Below are positions 44,487 to 54,076 of a stretch of 64,000 nt of DNA, one piece after another. The first letter of the stretch is position 1, and each line of letters starts with the position of its first letter. The notes beneath the pieces are model-generated. The model made no database searches, had not been told where the DNA came from, and saw only the letters and a list, made by a program, of their open reading frames with translations. A program made the translations under genes and the position numbers. Origin of the DNA: Marinobacter halophilus (GTDB taxonomy: Bacteria > Pseudomonadota > Gammaproteobacteria > Pseudomonadales > Oleiphilaceae); NCBI RefSeq assembly GCF_003007685.1, contig NZ_PXNN01000017.1, forward strand, positions 124,001 to 188,000, written 5' to 3'.

Positions 44487-44577
44487 TGGCGGTGGGCCAG
44501 GGATTCGAACCCCGGGACGGCTATTAACCGTCGGCGGTTTTCAAGACCGCTGCATTAAGCCACTCTGCCAGCCCACC
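44487..44577 (-). tRNA. tRNA-Ser (anticodon UGA)
   Basis: The minus strand gives a 91-base class II tRNA: acceptor GGTGGGC/GCCCACC, D-arm with AGAGTGGCTTAATG, anticodon loop CTTGAAA (TGA) on stem CGGT/ACCG, long variable arm, T-loop GTTCGAATC, and encoded GCCA end. Reads UCA-type serine codons. Confidence 0.96.
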
Positions 44578-44637
44578 GTCTGGTGATAGAAACTGCGATA
44601 GTGTCTATCCACTGCTGCCGTTGCGACAGCGGGGGAA

Positions 44638-44665
44638 ATCATACCGGATTTGCTTATGCTGTCAA
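44638..44665 (-). promoter_or_regulatory. Strong sigma-70 promoter of tRNA-Ser
   Basis: On the minus strand TTGACA (44660-44665), 16 bases, TATGAT (44638-44643): consensus -35 and near-consensus -10, about 60 bases before the tRNA. Confidence 0.75.
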
Positions 44666-44770
44666 CGCCTTGAAGAAAAAACATCGTAGATTCCTATGGT
44701 TCTGGTAGCGGTGCGAGCAAGATTACAGGGGTTTAATGGAATCGAAAGCGTGATTTACTGTCGTAATTGA

Positions 44771-44798
44771 TTGAAAGTTGCGTACACAACACTATTAT
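44771..44798 (+). promoter_or_regulatory. Sigma-70 promoter of the BI-1 family gene
   Basis: TTGAAA (44771-44776), 16 bases, TATTAT (44793-44798), about 86 bases before the ATG. No other candidate is as good in this gap. Confidence 0.6.
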
Positions 44799-44884
44799 GG
44801 ACTTCAGGTTTTAAAGGGAATGCAAGAAGCGCTTATCCTTAGGTGTTTCTTGGCCCAGACGTTCGACTAACTCCGGAGATGAGA

Positions 44885-45607
44885 ATGCAAAACAGACAGT
44901 ATAACGTCCAGCAAAATCGAAGTGGCATACAGATAGCCAAAGGCTCGGCTACGGGTGCCATCAGCGCAGAGGCAACCAAGGTTCTGAGAAACACCTACAC
45001 GCTCCTGGCGATGACACTGCTATTCAGTGCTGTTATGGCCGCTGTATCCATGAGCATAGGCCTGAGCCGCGGCGCAAGCCTTGTATGCAGTCTTGGTGCT
45101 CTGGCTCTGGTTTGGTTTGTGTTGCCACGCACCGCAAACAGCAGTGCCGGAATCGCGGTGGTCTTCGCCTTCACCGGCCTTCTGGGGCTGTCGCTCGGCC
45201 CGATCATGATGCATTACCTGCAGTTCTCGAACGGTGGCCAGATCGTTACCCAGGCTCTGGGCGGAACAGCTGTTGTGTTCCTGGGCCTGTCCGGCTACGT
45301 ACTGACCACCAAGAAAGACTTCAGCTTCATGCGTGGCATGCTGGTCGCAGGCATGATGGTCGTCATCGTCGGCATGGTCGGCGCCCTGGTTGCCAGCCTG
45401 TTCGGCGTCGAAGTCACTGCCTTTAGCCTGGCGCTCAGCGCTGCGGTTGTGTTCCTGATGTCTGGCTTCATCCTTTACGATACCAGCCGTATCGTGAATG
45501 GCGGTGAAACCAACTACATCATGGCAACCACCGGCCTGTATCTGAGCATCTACAACCTGTTTGTCAGCCTGATGCATCTGATCGGTGCCTTTAGCGGCAA
45601 CGATTGA
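44885..45607 (+). CDS. Bax inhibitor-1/YccA family membrane protein
   Basis: A 240-residue protein with seven membrane segments. The N-terminal 30 residues are polar (MQNRQYNVQQNRSGI), then K-V-L-R-N-T-Y-T-L-L-A-M-T-L-L-F-S-A-V-M-A-A-V-S-M. F-I-L-Y-D-T-S-R-I with its paired acidic residue, near 200, marks the BI-1 family. E. coli YccA of this family binds and restrains FtsH. ATG at 44885 has GGAG at the right distance; an in-frame ATG six bases earlier is close behind. Confidence 0.87.
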   Translation: MQNRQYNVQQNRSGIQIAKGSATGAISAEATKVLRNTYTLLAMTLLFSAVMAAVSMSIGLSRGASLVCSLGALALVWFVLPRTANSSAGIAVVFAFTGLLGLSLGPIMMHYLQFSNGGQIVTQALGGTAVVFLGLSGYVLTTKKDFSFMRGMLVAGMMVVIVGMVGALVASLFGVEVTAFSLALSAAVVFLMSGFILYDTSRIVNGGETNYIMATTGLYLSIYNLFVSLMHLIGAFSGND

Positions 45608-45630
45608 TAATTTCGGCTAATATGTTTGCA

Positions 45631-45656
45631 GAAACCCCGGCCTTGGTCGGGGTTTC
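45631..45656 (+). terminator. Probable terminator after the BI-1 family gene
   Basis: GAAACCCCG (45631-45639) pairs with CGGGGTTTC (45648-45656), 24 bases past the stop. T run is short, so strength is uncertain. Confidence 0.55.
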
Positions 45657-45709
45657 TGCTTTAGGTACACTCCGTAATTCACTCGACTCGCTCACCTGAC
45701 CCGGAAATC

Positions 45710-46120
45710 ATGCCGACACTGCTGTCTTACACACTTGTTATCACCGGCGCGCCCTGGTCATCCCAGGCACCCCAGACGGCCCTGACCTTCGCACGCGCCC
45801 TGATTGATGCCGGTCACCGGCTCGATCGGCTGTTTCTGTATGGCGAGGGTGTACACCTGGCCTCGGCTCTGAGCGCACCGCCCTCAGACGAACCGCACTG
45901 GCCACAAGAGTGGTCGGCGTTTCTCACCGAGCATCGGATTGCCGGCGTGGCCTGCATTGCCTCCGCGCTGCGGCGCGGGCTGGTCGACGAGCGGGAGCAG
46001 GCACGCTATGAGCTGTCAGCCCACAATCTGCGAGCGCCGTTCCAGATTGCGGGTCTTGGTGAATGGGTGGACGGCACCCTGACGTCAGACCGGGTCATGT
46101 ACTTTCATGGGAGCGCCTGA
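45710..46120 (+). CDS. tusD: Sulfurtransferase TusD (DsrE family)
   Basis: A 136-residue DsrE-type protein with the catalytic Cys82 in GVACIASALRRGL. TusBCD relays persulfide sulfur from TusA to TusE for 2-thiolation of the wobble uridine in tRNA by MnmA. First gene of tusDCBE in the usual order. ATG at 45710. Confidence 0.92.
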   Translation: MPTLLSYTLVITGAPWSSQAPQTALTFARALIDAGHRLDRLFLYGEGVHLASALSAPPSDEPHWPQEWSAFLTEHRIAGVACIASALRRGLVDEREQARYELSAHNLRAPFQIAGLGEWVDGTLTSDRVMYFHGSA

Positions 46121-46121
46121 G

Positions 46122-46472
46122 ATGACAACCCTGATTGTGATCGACCAGCCGCCTTATGGTAGCTGGACCGGGCGCGAAGCAATGGACATGCTGTTTTCGC
46201 TGGCGGCCTTTGATCAGCCTGCGGCTTTATTATTTATCGGTGCAGGCGTCAACTGGTTGCGCAGGTCCCAGAATGCCTCGGGCATCGGTCAAAAGACCGT
46301 CGAGAAAAATCTGTCCGCGGCGCCGCTGTTTGGCGTTGACAGAATCTATGCCGAGCAGGCCGCCTGTGACCGCTTCCTGCCAGACGCCGGGCAGAGGGTT
46401 AACGGGGTGGAGCTGGCCCCGTCCGTCAAACAACTGCTCGATCAGCATGACCACGTCTTTTTCGCTGGTTAG
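46122..46472 (+). CDS. tusC: Sulfur relay protein TusC
   Basis: A 116-residue DsrF-type protein: LIVIDQPPYGSWTGREAMDMLFSLAAFDQPAALLF at the start, typical of TusC. ATG at 46122 is preferred (GGGAG upstream, one base after the tusD stop); an in-frame ATG at 46107 would overlap tusD. Structural partner of TusD and TusB. Confidence 0.9.
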   Translation: MTTLIVIDQPPYGSWTGREAMDMLFSLAAFDQPAALLFIGAGVNWLRRSQNASGIGQKTVEKNLSAAPLFGVDRIYAEQAACDRFLPDAGQRVNGVELAPSVKQLLDQHDHVFFAG

Positions 46473-46485
46473 GACCACCAACCTT

Positions 46486-46776
46486 ATGAAGCAAGCACAA
46501 GACATCGGCACGCTGCATATTCTCAACAAAGCACCCGATCACCCAAGATTTATGACCTGCCTGAGCAGCCTGTCCGATCAGGACACGCTCGTGCTGATCG
46601 AGAACGCTGTTCTGGCACTCTCTGACGCCGATACAGCTCTGCCTCGGCACACTGTCGCCCTCGAGGCAGACACAGAGGCCAGAGGGCTCTCAGCCACCGT
46701 CACCGGAGCACAACAAATCAGCCATGCACAACTGGTTGAGCTGACCGAACACCATTCTCGCATCATCAGTTGGTAA
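46486..46776 (+). CDS. tusB: Sulfur relay protein TusB
   Basis: A 96-residue DsrH-type protein: I-G-T-L-H-I-L-N-K-A-P near residue 7 and D-T-L-V-L-I-E-N-A-V. Third piece of the TusBCD hexamer. The ATG at 46486 gives a family-like N-terminus; an in-frame ATG at 46447 inside tusC is the alternative. Longer overlapping readings in this frame are not TusB-like. Confidence 0.85.
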   Translation: MKQAQDIGTLHILNKAPDHPRFMTCLSSLSDQDTLVLIENAVLALSDADTALPRHTVALEADTEARGLSATVTGAQQISHAQLVELTEHHSRIISW

Positions 46777-46780
46777 GACT

Positions 46781-47101
46781 ATGACGGAATCGCCCGCGCG
46801 GAATAATGAAGGCTATCTGGAAGACGCTGGCACCTGGAGCCCGGATGTTGCCCGGATTATTGCCGGTGAAGATGATATTTCGTTATCGGAAAACCACTGG
46901 GAAATCATCAGGTTTCTGCGGGAGTTTTATGCAGCACATGAAATGTCGCCGCCCTCCAACCGGCTGTTTGTGAAGGCGGTTAAAGAGGCTTTGGGCGAGG
47001 AGAAAGGCAACAGCATTTACCTGATGCAGCTGTTCCCCGGTACGCCGGCAAAAACAGCGTGTCGGATTGCGGGCCTACCCCGACCAACCAACTGCCTCTG
47101 A
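46781..47101 (+). CDS. tusE: Sulfurtransferase TusE (DsrC family)
   Basis: A 106-residue protein with W-S-P-D-V-A-R, H-W-E-I-I-R-F-L-R-E-F-Y and the C-terminal arm C-R-I-A-G-L-P-R-P-T-N-C-L: Cys94 and the penultimate Cys105, separated by ten residues. TusE takes sulfur from TusD and hands it to MnmA. Both Cys are present, as in true DsrC; only the last is needed for TusE function. Abuts a convergent gene with no gap. Confidence 0.93.
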   Translation: MTESPARNNEGYLEDAGTWSPDVARIIAGEDDISLSENHWEIIRFLREFYAAHEMSPPSNRLFVKAVKEALGEEKGNSIYLMQLFPGTPAKTACRIAGLPRPTNCL

Positions 47102-47476
47102 TCAACCGGGGCCACGACCCCTGGGGGCATTTGGGGTATCGGTGTCAGACCTGGAGTTCTGGAACTCGGCCGCTGAGCCCAGAAAACTGCTCAGGCCGTT
47201 CTCGAACAGGTTGGACCCGAATTTCATAAACTGCTTTGTGGATTCCTTGGTGGCGCCGTCCCAAGCGCTTTGAGGCAGGTTTCGTAGCGCCTCCGCCACC
47301 CCTTCCTGAACGCCCTGTGCGACCTTGGGCTCCACCTGGTCAGTAGCTTCGATCAACTCTTGCACCTTGGCCGACAGCCAGGGGCGCACCACCAGATACC
47401 AGAACGCGAACAAGACGGCTGCAACCGAGGTGACTGTCAACACAACCTGAATAATCATCGAACCCCAACCCGGCAT
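47102..47476 (-). CDS. Hypothetical membrane-anchored protein next to DUF445
   Basis: A 124-residue protein with one membrane segment (about 7-30, MIIQVVLTVTSVAAVLFAFWYLV), then a helical region to about 95 and a polar tail. Encoded 16 bases after the DUF445 protein (47493-48707), so probably the same transcript; the pair may work together at the inner membrane. Family not recognised. Confidence 0.68.
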   Translation of the reverse strand: MPGWGSMIIQVVLTVTSVAAVLFAFWYLVVRPWLSAKVQELIEATDQVEPKVAQGVQEGVAEALRNLPQSAWDGATKESTKQFMKFGSNLFENGLSSFLGSAAEFQNSRSDTDTPNAPRGRGPG

Positions 47477-47492
47477 CGTTACCCCTCCCTTG

Positions 47493-48707
47493 TTAACCGC
47501 CTGTCAGCGGCAGTGCCAGTTGATTCATGGCAATAAACTGAATCAGACCGGCAACGGCACCAAACAGCCCTCCGACAAACATCAGCTGCAGCTCTTCTTC
47601 ACGAAACGCCGGCCTGAGAATGTCTTGGAACTCTTCCGGACGTAGCGCTTTCATTTGCCCCGCCAGCACACCGGCCACCACCGGCGCCCGCTCGCGATTA
47701 AATTCCGGGTCACTGAAGACATCCTGGGTAGCAAGCACCGCTTTCTGGTTCATCACTCGCTTCAAATCAGTATAGCCGCTCATACCAACGGTAACCTGAG
47801 CCGCCAGCTTCATGACCATGGAGTTGTCCAGCATCGGACGCAGGTGTTTCTGAATGATGGCACGGGTTCTGGCCCCTTGCTGGCCGTTGATCATGGCATC
47901 GGCCACCTTTTCAACGGTGATCAATTCGTCGGCCACCAACCGGGCCCAGGTATCACTGATCTGCTCCTGCCGACGCAAAAACAGACCCTGAATACGCCAG
48001 AACAGGATCCTGCGTGGCCGCAGGGGCGAAAAGATCAGGTTAATAGCCACCCAGTTGGTGATAAAACCGATGGAAAAGCCGCCGACCGGCAGCACCCAGG
48101 GCTGCGGATAGACCAGCCAGATCGGCGCCAGGAGCGCGCCCAGCAGGCCGCCGACAATGGCGCCACGATTGATCACCGACTGCAGCTCCACCGCACCGGC
48201 TTCCTGGAAGATCCGGTTCATCAGATCCGGGTGGCTCTGGAGTTCCCGGCTCAACAACGCCTTGAGGTCCACCAACTCATCAAGATCGTCCGCGAAGTCT
48301 TCGACCAGTTCTTCGATCCGTGACGGCAACTGCTGCCTTGCCCACTGATAGATACGAGCCCTGACGAACAGCGGCAAGTTATCCCAGAGCACTGGCTGAA
48401 CCTCGTACATTACTTCATCAATGTATTCGTCCATACGGGGCGAAACCTGGGCGATTACCTGTTCAACAATGCGTTGTGGTTCAAGTTTCTGATAGACCGA
48501 GTTGAGATCGCCAAACTTCTGCAGAGTCCGGTCAATACAGATATGCGCCATCTTTTCCGCTTTACGGGGAATAACACCCTGCCAGCCGATAACGCCAACA
48601 CCGATAAATCGCACCGGGTGAAATGACATCTGTATCGCCAGCCAATTGGTAAACCAGCCGACAACGGCGGCCATGACGGGCACAGACAAGAGAGTAAAAT
48701 CCAGCAA
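47493..48707 (-). CDS. DUF445 family membrane protein
   Basis: A 404-residue protein. Starts MLDFTLLSVPVMAAVVGWFTNWLAIQMSFHPVRF, with the DUF445 mark G-W-F-T-N-W-L-A-I; a matching second copy I-G-F-I-T-N-W-V-A-I-N-L-I-F-S-P lies near 223-240. So two homologous halves, each with a membrane hairpin and long helical arms between. Function unknown. Confidence 0.88.
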   Translation of the reverse strand: MLDFTLLSVPVMAAVVGWFTNWLAIQMSFHPVRFIGVGVIGWQGVIPRKAEKMAHICIDRTLQKFGDLNSVYQKLEPQRIVEQVIAQVSPRMDEYIDEVMYEVQPVLWDNLPLFVRARIYQWARQQLPSRIEELVEDFADDLDELVDLKALLSRELQSHPDLMNRIFQEAGAVELQSVINRGAIVGGLLGALLAPIWLVYPQPWVLPVGGFSIGFITNWVAINLIFSPLRPRRILFWRIQGLFLRRQEQISDTWARLVADELITVEKVADAMINGQQGARTRAIIQKHLRPMLDNSMVMKLAAQVTVGMSGYTDLKRVMNQKAVLATQDVFSDPEFNRERAPVVAGVLAGQMKALRPEEFQDILRPAFREEELQLMFVGGLFGAVAGLIQFIAMNQLALPLTGG

Positions 48708-48927
48708 GAGTTACCCCGAGATCAATCCAGACGACGCCAGCGCCGCTGATGTTACTGTTATTATGGCACGACAAACGGGTCGTGCGGTGGCCAGGCTAAT
48801 GCGATGAATAATGGGGGATTCTGGATACCGGGACATTGGCCGTGCAGCCAAGGGGAAAGGGCATCTGCGGCAGCCGCTGCCTGCCGGAATTGGCGACAAC
48901 GACCTCGCAAACGGCCCAGAAGTTGCC
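48708..48927. other. Intergenic region between nfuA and the DUF445 gene
   Basis: No gene seen. Holds the end of nfuA and the promoter of the DUF445 gene; GGGGTAA stands upstream of the DUF445 start. A short GC-rich inverted stretch (CACGAC...GTCGTG near 48767-48783) may be a hairpin. Confidence 0.4.
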
Positions 48928-49515
48928 TTACTGGTAGTACGCGTTTTCGGTATTCGAGTGGTCTGTAACGTCACGGACGGCGGTGATTTCCGGCACGCGT
49001 TCTTTGAGCGTTTTCTCTACACCCTGCTTGAGAGTCAGGCTAACCGCCGAACAACCTTGGCAGCCACCGCCAAACCTCAGCACTGCTACCGATTCCTCGA
49101 CAATCTCGACCAGAGAAACATCGCCACCGTGTGACGCCAGGTTAGGGTTTATTTCCGATGCCAACACGTAATTAACCCGCTCAGGCAGAGGCGCATCGTC
49201 GGAGACCTGAGGCACTTTGGCGTTCGGCGCCTTGATGGTGAGCTGGCCACCCATCTGGTCCTTGGAGTAATCAACATAGGCGTCTTCGAGAAACGGCACC
49301 GAATTGTGGTCGAGAAACAGCGTGAACTTCTCAAGATCCACCTGCTCATCCGTAGGAACCACTTCGTTGGGTGGGCAGTATGCCAGACAGGTTTCTGCGT
49401 TACGCGTGCCGGGCTGGGTCACGAAAACGCGGACGCCCATACCTTCGACATCCTGCTTTTCAATAAGTTGAGCAAGATAGTCCCTTGCGGAATCAGTGAC
49501 AGTTACCAAGGCCAT
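48928..49515 (-). CDS. nfuA: Fe-S biogenesis protein NfuA
   Basis: A 195-residue protein: degenerate A-type N-terminal domain (about 1-95) and a C-terminal Nfu domain with the cluster-binding G-G-G-C-Q-G-C-S (Cys152 and Cys155). Carries and delivers 4Fe-4S clusters, important in oxidative stress and iron shortage. Divergent from metH; upstream on the other strand the genome order nfuA-metH is that of Pseudomonas. Confidence 0.95.
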   Translation of the reverse strand: MALVTVTDSARDYLAQLIEKQDVEGMGVRVFVTQPGTRNAETCLAYCPPNEVVPTDEQVDLEKFTLFLDHNSVPFLEDAYVDYSKDQMGGQLTIKAPNAKVPQVSDDAPLPERVNYVLASEINPNLASHGGDVSLVEIVEESVAVLRFGGGCQGCSAVSLTLKQGVEKTLKERVPEITAVRDVTDHSNTENAYYQ

Positions 49516-49695
49516 GCTTCCTACCTGTTATCGAATGTGTAACCTATTTTAGGAGAGTTCGCGAGAAGTTGAAAGACCAAGTAAAATAGTCGGGCATTAA
49601 TAGGATAATGAATTCCACGTATGAACGGTCTGCAGGGGCCGCACTATCCGGCGCCTACTAATGATCATCCGTATTAAGACGTGTTCGTACAATTT

Positions 49696-49704
49696 TGCTA
49701 TGAT
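49696..49704 (+). promoter_or_regulatory. Possible extended -10 promoter of metH
   Basis: TGCTATGAT, an extended -10 motif (TATGAT at 49699-49704), lies 54 bases before the metH ATG, without a good -35. No cobalamin-riboswitch box is visible in this leader. Confidence 0.4.
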
Positions 49705-49758
49705 CCCGCGCCGCCACAAAAAACACGACGTAATTAAAGACACCCGGAAGAAGACCCT

Positions 49759-52700
49759 ATGACCGATCGCACTACCCGTCTGGAACAGCTGCATAAAGCC
49801 CTCAAAGAACGCATCATTATTCTTGATGGCGGCATGGGCACCATGATTCAGAATCAGAAACTGGACGAAACCGCTTTCCGGGGCGATCGGTTCAAAGACT
49901 ATGATCGGGAAGTTCAGGGCAACAACGACCTGCTCAACCTTACCCAACCCGCCCTGCTCCGCAATATTCATGCGGATTATCTGGACGCGGGTGCGGACAT
50001 CATCGAAACCAACACCTTCAACTCCACCCGGGTGTCACAGGCGGACTATGGCCTGGAGGAGCTGGCTCGGGAGCTGAACATTGCGGCGGCCCGCCTGGCC
50101 CGGGAAATCGCGGACGAATTTACCGCCAAAAATCCGGACAAACCCCGTTTTGTGGCGGGTGCGGTCGGCCCTACTTCCCGAACTGCATCGATCTCCCCGG
50201 ACGTGAACAACCCCGGTTACCGGAACGTCGATTTTCAGACTCTGGTGGATAACTATTACGAGGCGGTCTCCGGCCTGGTCGAGGGCGGCTCTGACCTCAT
50301 TCTGATCGAAACCATTTTCGATACCCTGAACGCCAAGGCGGCCATCTACGCCACCCAGCAGTTCTTTGAAGACAGCGGTATCGAGTTGCCGATCATGATT
50401 TCCGGCACCATTACCGACGCTTCCGGGCGAACACTGTCTGGCCAGACCACCGAAGCTTTTTATAATTCCATAGCCCACGCCCGGCCCATCTCAGTCGGCC
50501 TGAACTGCGCCCTGGGTGCCGACGCACTGCGACCCTATGTCGAAGAACTGTCGAACAAAGCCGAGACCTACGTCTCTGCCCACCCGAACGCGGGTCTTCC
50601 GAATGAGTTCGGCGAATACGACCAGACCCCGGAAGAGATGGCGGAGATCATCGAGGGCTTCGCCAAAGACGGTTTTCTGAACATCATTGGCGGCTGTTGC
50701 GGCTCTCGCCCCGATCACATCGAAGCCGTCGCCAAAGCCGTTGCCAAGTACCCGCCCCGGCAGATTCCTGAGCGCCCTCAGGCCTTGCGCCTGTCTGGCC
50801 TGGAGCCATTTACCGGCGACGAGAATATGCTGTTCATCAACGTTGGTGAGCGCACCAACGTGACCGGCTCCAAGCGCTTCCTGCGCCTGATCAAGGAAGA
50901 GCAGTACGAAGAGGCCCTGAGCGTGGCTCGGGATCAGGTCGAAAACGGCGCTCAGATCATCGATATCAACATGGATGAGGGCATGCTGGATTCGAAGGAG
51001 GTCATGGTGACTTTCCTCAATCTGGTGGGCTCGGAGCCGGACATCTCCCGCGTACCGCTCATGATCGACTCATCCAAATGGGACGTCATTGAAGCCGGCT
51101 TGCGCTGCATTCAGGGCAAAGCCGTGGTGAACTCCATCAGTCTGAAAGAAGGCGAAGAGGAGTTTATCAAGCGGGCCAGATCCTGTATGCGCTACGGCGC
51201 CGCCGTGGTGGTCATGGCCTTTGACGAAGACGGCCAGGCAGACACCTACGAGCGCAAGACGGAAATCTGCAAACGCTCCTACGACGTGCTTGTCGGCATC
51301 GGCTTCAACCCCGGCGACATTATTTTCGATCCCAATATCTTTGCGATCGCCACCGGCATTGAAGAGCACAACAATTACGCGGTGGATTTCATCAATGCCA
51401 CCCGCTGGATCAAGAAAAACCTGCCTTACGCGTCCATTTCCGGGGGCGTCAGCAACGTCTCCTTCTCGTTCCGTGGCAACGACGCCGTGCGCGAAGCCAT
51501 CCACTCGGTATTCCTGTATCACGCCATCAAGGCCGGCATGAACATGGGCATCGTGAATCCCGGGCAACTGGTGATTTACGATGAAATCGAGCCGGATCTC
51601 AAAGCTCTGGTTGAAGATGTCGTGCTCAACCGCCGGGACGATGCCACCGACCGCTTGCTCGTCGTCGCTGAAAAATTCAAAGGCAAAGGCGGCAAGACCC
51701 AGGAAGAAGACCTGGCGTGGCGCGAATGGCCGGTTGAAAAACGCCTGCAACATGCGTTGGTTAAAGGCATCACCAACTACATCATTGACGACACCGAAGC
51801 CTGCCGCCAGAACGCCAGCCACCCCATCGAGGTGATCGAAGGTCCGTTGATGGACGGGATGAACGTGGTTGGCGACCTGTTCGGTGACGGCAAGATGTTC
51901 TTACCCCAGGTGGTCAAAAGCGCCCGGGTAATGAAACAGGCCGTCGCGCACCTGATCCCCTACATTGAGGCGGAAAAATCCGGGCAGCAGCAGGCCAAGG
52001 GCAAAATCCTGATGGCCACCGTGAAGGGCGATGTGCATGACATCGGCAAAAACATCGTTGGCGTGGTTCTGCAGTGCAACAACTACGAGGTGATCGATCT
52101 CGGCGTGATGGTGCCCTGCGACAAGATCCTGGAAACCGCGAAGAGAGAAAACGTCGACATTATCGGTCTGAGTGGATTGATAACCCCGTCCCTGGACGAA
52201 ATGGTACATGTCGCCCGGGAAATGCAGAGACTGGACTTCAAGATTCCGTTGATGATCGGTGGCGCCACCACCTCCAAGGCTCATACTGCGGTGAAGATCG
52301 AGCCGCATTACAAGAATGACATGGCGCTGTATGTGTCGGATGCGTCCCGTTGCGTGAACGTGGCCTCTCAACTGCTCAGCAAAACCGCCAAGCCGGCATT
52401 GGTCGAAGCTGCCCGCACGGAATACGATGAAATCCGCGAGCGCCGCAAAAATCGTGGCGTTCGAACCAAACTGGTGTCGCTGAAAGAAGCACGTGATCGA
52501 GCCCCCGAAATCAGTTTTGAAGGCTATCAACCACCTCGCCCCCAGTTCACCGGTGTTCGGGTATTTGAGGAGTATGATCTGAACGAACTGGTTGACTACA
52601 TCGACTGGACGCCGTTCTTCATCTCCTGGGATATTTCAGGCAAATACCCGGCCATTTTTGACGACCCCAAGCGGGGCGAAGCGGCACGCAATCTATTCGA

Positions 52701-53457
52701 AGATGGTCAGAAGATCCTCAGACAAATGATTGATGAAAAACGGATAACGGCTCGTGGTGTGATTGGTTTTTGGCCAGCAAACCGTCGTGGTGATGACATT
52801 GTGGTTTACACCGATGACACCCGCACAGCAGAACTGACGACGCTGTACAGCCTGCGCCAGCAAGATGAGAAAGCGCCCGGCAAACCGATGATGTCCCTGT
52901 CTGATTTTGTCGCGCCTGAGAGCTCACATCAGATCGATTACGTGGGCGGTTTTGCGGTAACTACCGGCATTGGTGCCGAGGAGTTCTCGCTGGAGTTCAA
53001 GGAAAAGCACGACGACTATAACGCCATCATGGTCAAAGCCCTCGCAGACCGCTTGGCCGAAGCCTTTGCCGAGCGCATGCATGAGCGGGTCCGCAAAGAA
53101 TTCTGGGGTTACGCCACGGAAGAACAAATGGCCAGCGAAGACCTGATCAAGGAGCGCTATCAGGGCATCCGTCCGGCACCCGGCTACCCTGCCTGCCCGG
53201 ATCACACGGAAAAAGCGACATTGTTCAAGTTGCTGGAAGCTACTGACAACATCGGCCTTGAGCTGACCGAGCACTTTGCCATGTACCCGACAGCGGCGGT
53301 GTCAGGTTGGTATTTCGCTCATCCGGAATCCAAATATTTCGCGGTCGGCATGATTGGCGTTGATCAGGTTGAGGACTATGCTGAGCGCAAGGGTATATCC
53401 AAAACCGAAGCAGAGCGGTGGCTGATGCCAAGCCTGGCTTACGACCCCGCAGAATAG
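49759..53457 (+). CDS. metH: Cobalamin-dependent methionine synthase
   Basis: A 1232-residue, full-length MetH. Homocysteine domain with zinc Cys in G-L-N-C near 248 and G-G-C-C-G near 311-315; folate domain (about 350-620) with [11 protein letters not shown] near 365; B12 domain with the axial-ligand motif D-V-H-D-I-G-K-N near 757-764; and a C-terminal activation domain with [12 protein letters not shown] near 1137. Transfers the methyl group of methyltetrahydrofolate to homocysteine. Followed 14 bases later by a DUF2970 gene. Confidence 0.97.
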   Translation: MTDRTTRLEQLHKALKERIIILDGGMGTMIQNQKLDETAFRGDRFKDYDREVQGNNDLLNLTQPALLRNIHADYLDAGADIIETNTFNSTRVSQADYGLEELARELNIAAARLAREIADEFTAKNPDKPRFVAGAVGPTSRTASISPDVNNPGYRNVDFQTLVDNYYEAVSGLVEGGSDLILIETIFDTLNAKAAIYATQQFFEDSGIELPIMISGTITDASGRTLSGQTTEAFYNSIAHARPISVGLNCALGADALRPYVEELSNKAETYVSAHPNAGLPNEFGEYDQTPEEMAEIIEGFAKDGFLNIIGGCCGSRPDHIEAVAKAVAKYPPRQIPERPQALRLSGLEPFTGDENMLFINVGERTNVTGSKRFLRLIKEEQYEEALSVARDQVENGAQIIDINMDEGMLDSKEVMVTFLNLVGSEPDISRVPLMIDSSKWDVIEAGLRCIQGKAVVNSISLKEGEEEFIKRARSCMRYGAAVVVMAFDEDGQADTYERKTEICKRSYDVLVGIGFNPGDIIFDPNIFAIATGIEEHNNYAVDFINATRWIKKNLPYASISGGVSNVSFSFRGNDAVREAIHSVFLYHAIKAGMNMGIVNPGQLVIYDEIEPDLKALVEDVVLNRRDDATDRLLVVAEKFKGKGGKTQEEDLAWREWPVEKRLQHALVKGITNYIIDDTEACRQNASHPIEVIEGPLMDGMNVVGDLFGDGKMFLPQVVKSARVMKQAVAHLIPYIEAEKSGQQQAKGKILMATVKGDVHDIGKNIVGVVLQCNNYEVIDLGVMVPCDKILETAKRENVDIIGLSGLITPSLDEMVHVAREMQRLDFKIPLMIGGATTSKAHTAVKIEPHYKNDMALYVSDASRCVNVASQLLSKTAKPALVEAARTEYDEIRERRKNRGVRTKLVSLKEARDRAPEISFEGYQPPRPQFTGVRVFEEYDLNELVDYIDWTPFFISWDISGKYPAIFDDPKRGEAARNLFEDGQKILRQMIDEKRITARGVIGFWPANRRGDDIVVYTDDTRTAELTTLYSLRQQDEKAPGKPMMSLSDFVAPESSHQIDYVGGFAVTTGIGAEEFSLEFKEKHDDYNAIMVKALADRLAEAFAERMHERVRKEFWGYATEEQMASEDLIKERYQGIRPAPGYPACPDHTEKATLFKLLEATDNIGLELTEHFAMYPTAAVSGWYFAHPESKYFAVGMIGVDQVEDYAERKGISKTEAERWLMPSLAYDPAE

Positions 53458-53471
53458 AAAAGGCGATATAG

Positions 53472-53711
53472 ATGAATGACCTTGCAGACAACAAGGACAA
53501 CAAAGAGAAGAAACAACCTGGCTCGCCAGGCGTTCTCAAAATCATGCAAACTGTCTTCGCCGGCGCTTTGGGCGTTCAGTCCGAGAAGCGTCGGCAGGAA
53601 GATTTCGCGGGCCACAGCCCGGTACCTTATATAGTGGCGGGACTGTTATTCGGTGCCGTCTTCGTTGGCGGGCTGATCCTGGTCGTGAATCTGGTACTGG
53701 CCAGCCAGTAA
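53472..53711 (+). CDS. DUF2970 family membrane protein
   Basis: A 79-residue protein: charged N-terminus, VLKIMQTVFAGALGVQSEKRRQEDF (the DUF2970 core with G-V-Q-S) and one membrane segment at about 52-76. Likely cytoplasmic N-terminus. It is co-transcribed with metH in many gammaproteobacteria; role unknown. One base separates it from the convergent microprotein gene. Confidence 0.82.
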   Translation: MNDLADNKDNKEKKQPGSPGVLKIMQTVFAGALGVQSEKRRQEDFAGHSPVPYIVAGLLFGAVFVGGLILVVNLVLASQ

Positions 53712-53712
53712 C

Positions 53713-53817
53713 CTACTGGCCGGACACCCAGACCACGGCAAAGACAACTGCAAGCATAACAAGCAATACGGCGGCTACGGCATCGGCACTGCTGTCTGAT
53801 CTGGCGGACTTTTTCAT
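53713..53817 (-). CDS. 34-residue single-span membrane microprotein
   Basis: A short reading frame not usually predicted: ATG at 53817 with AGGAG 6 bases upstream, ending TAG at 53713. The chain has a charged, Ser-rich start (KKSARSDSSADA) and one hydrophobic span (about 13-31, AVAAVLLVMLAVVFAVVWV), ending S-G-Q. This is the layout of known bacterial small membrane proteins. Convergent with DUF2970 and pointing away from cysI. Function unknown; coding evidence is the strong Shine-Dalgarno and clean topology. Confidence 0.6.
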   Translation of the reverse strand: MKKSARSDSSADAVAAVLLVMLAVVFAVVWVSGQ

Positions 53818-54076
53818 AGCTTACTCCTCGATAGATTATATTTTTTGTTATCAATACTTACGCTCTCATTAAAGCAGGAAATTACGGTTCGTCCAATCTC
53901 TGTGCCCTGCTCGCTCCGCCTCTGCTTATCACCTGAATCGATAATGATATCTTGAAATAATCATTTTAAGAATAAAAACCCAATGTTATCCTGCCCTACA
54001 GGAATAAGGCCCTCATTTTTTTGAGGCGCCATCCATCAACAAGCACTTCTGAAGTAAGCAGGCAGGACGTCACCCT
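53818..54076. promoter_or_regulatory. cysI upstream region with a Fur-like AT-rich inverted repeat
   Basis: 259 bases without a gene. GATAATGAT at 53940-53948 equals one half of a Fur box; AATGAT (53943-53948) and ATCATT (53960-53965) form an inverted repeat across 11 bases. The full 19-base Fur consensus is not met. Regulation by iron or by CysB is possible; neither is shown. Confidence 0.3.

Larger units (their letters stand above)
44578..44884. other. 307-bp intergenic region with two promoters
   Basis: No protein gene seen. Left part is the leader and promoter of tRNA-Ser (minus strand); right part is the promoter and leader of the BI-1 family gene. Both promoters are listed. The middle, 44666-44770, shows nothing I can name. 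Confidence 0.6.

Noticed and set aside
49516..49758. Cobalamin or SAM/SAH riboswitch before metH
   Set aside because: No B12 box or other conserved core could be found in the 243-base leader region.
53940..53965. Fur box before cysI
   Set aside because: Only one half matches the consensus; kept as a weak regulatory note, not a call.
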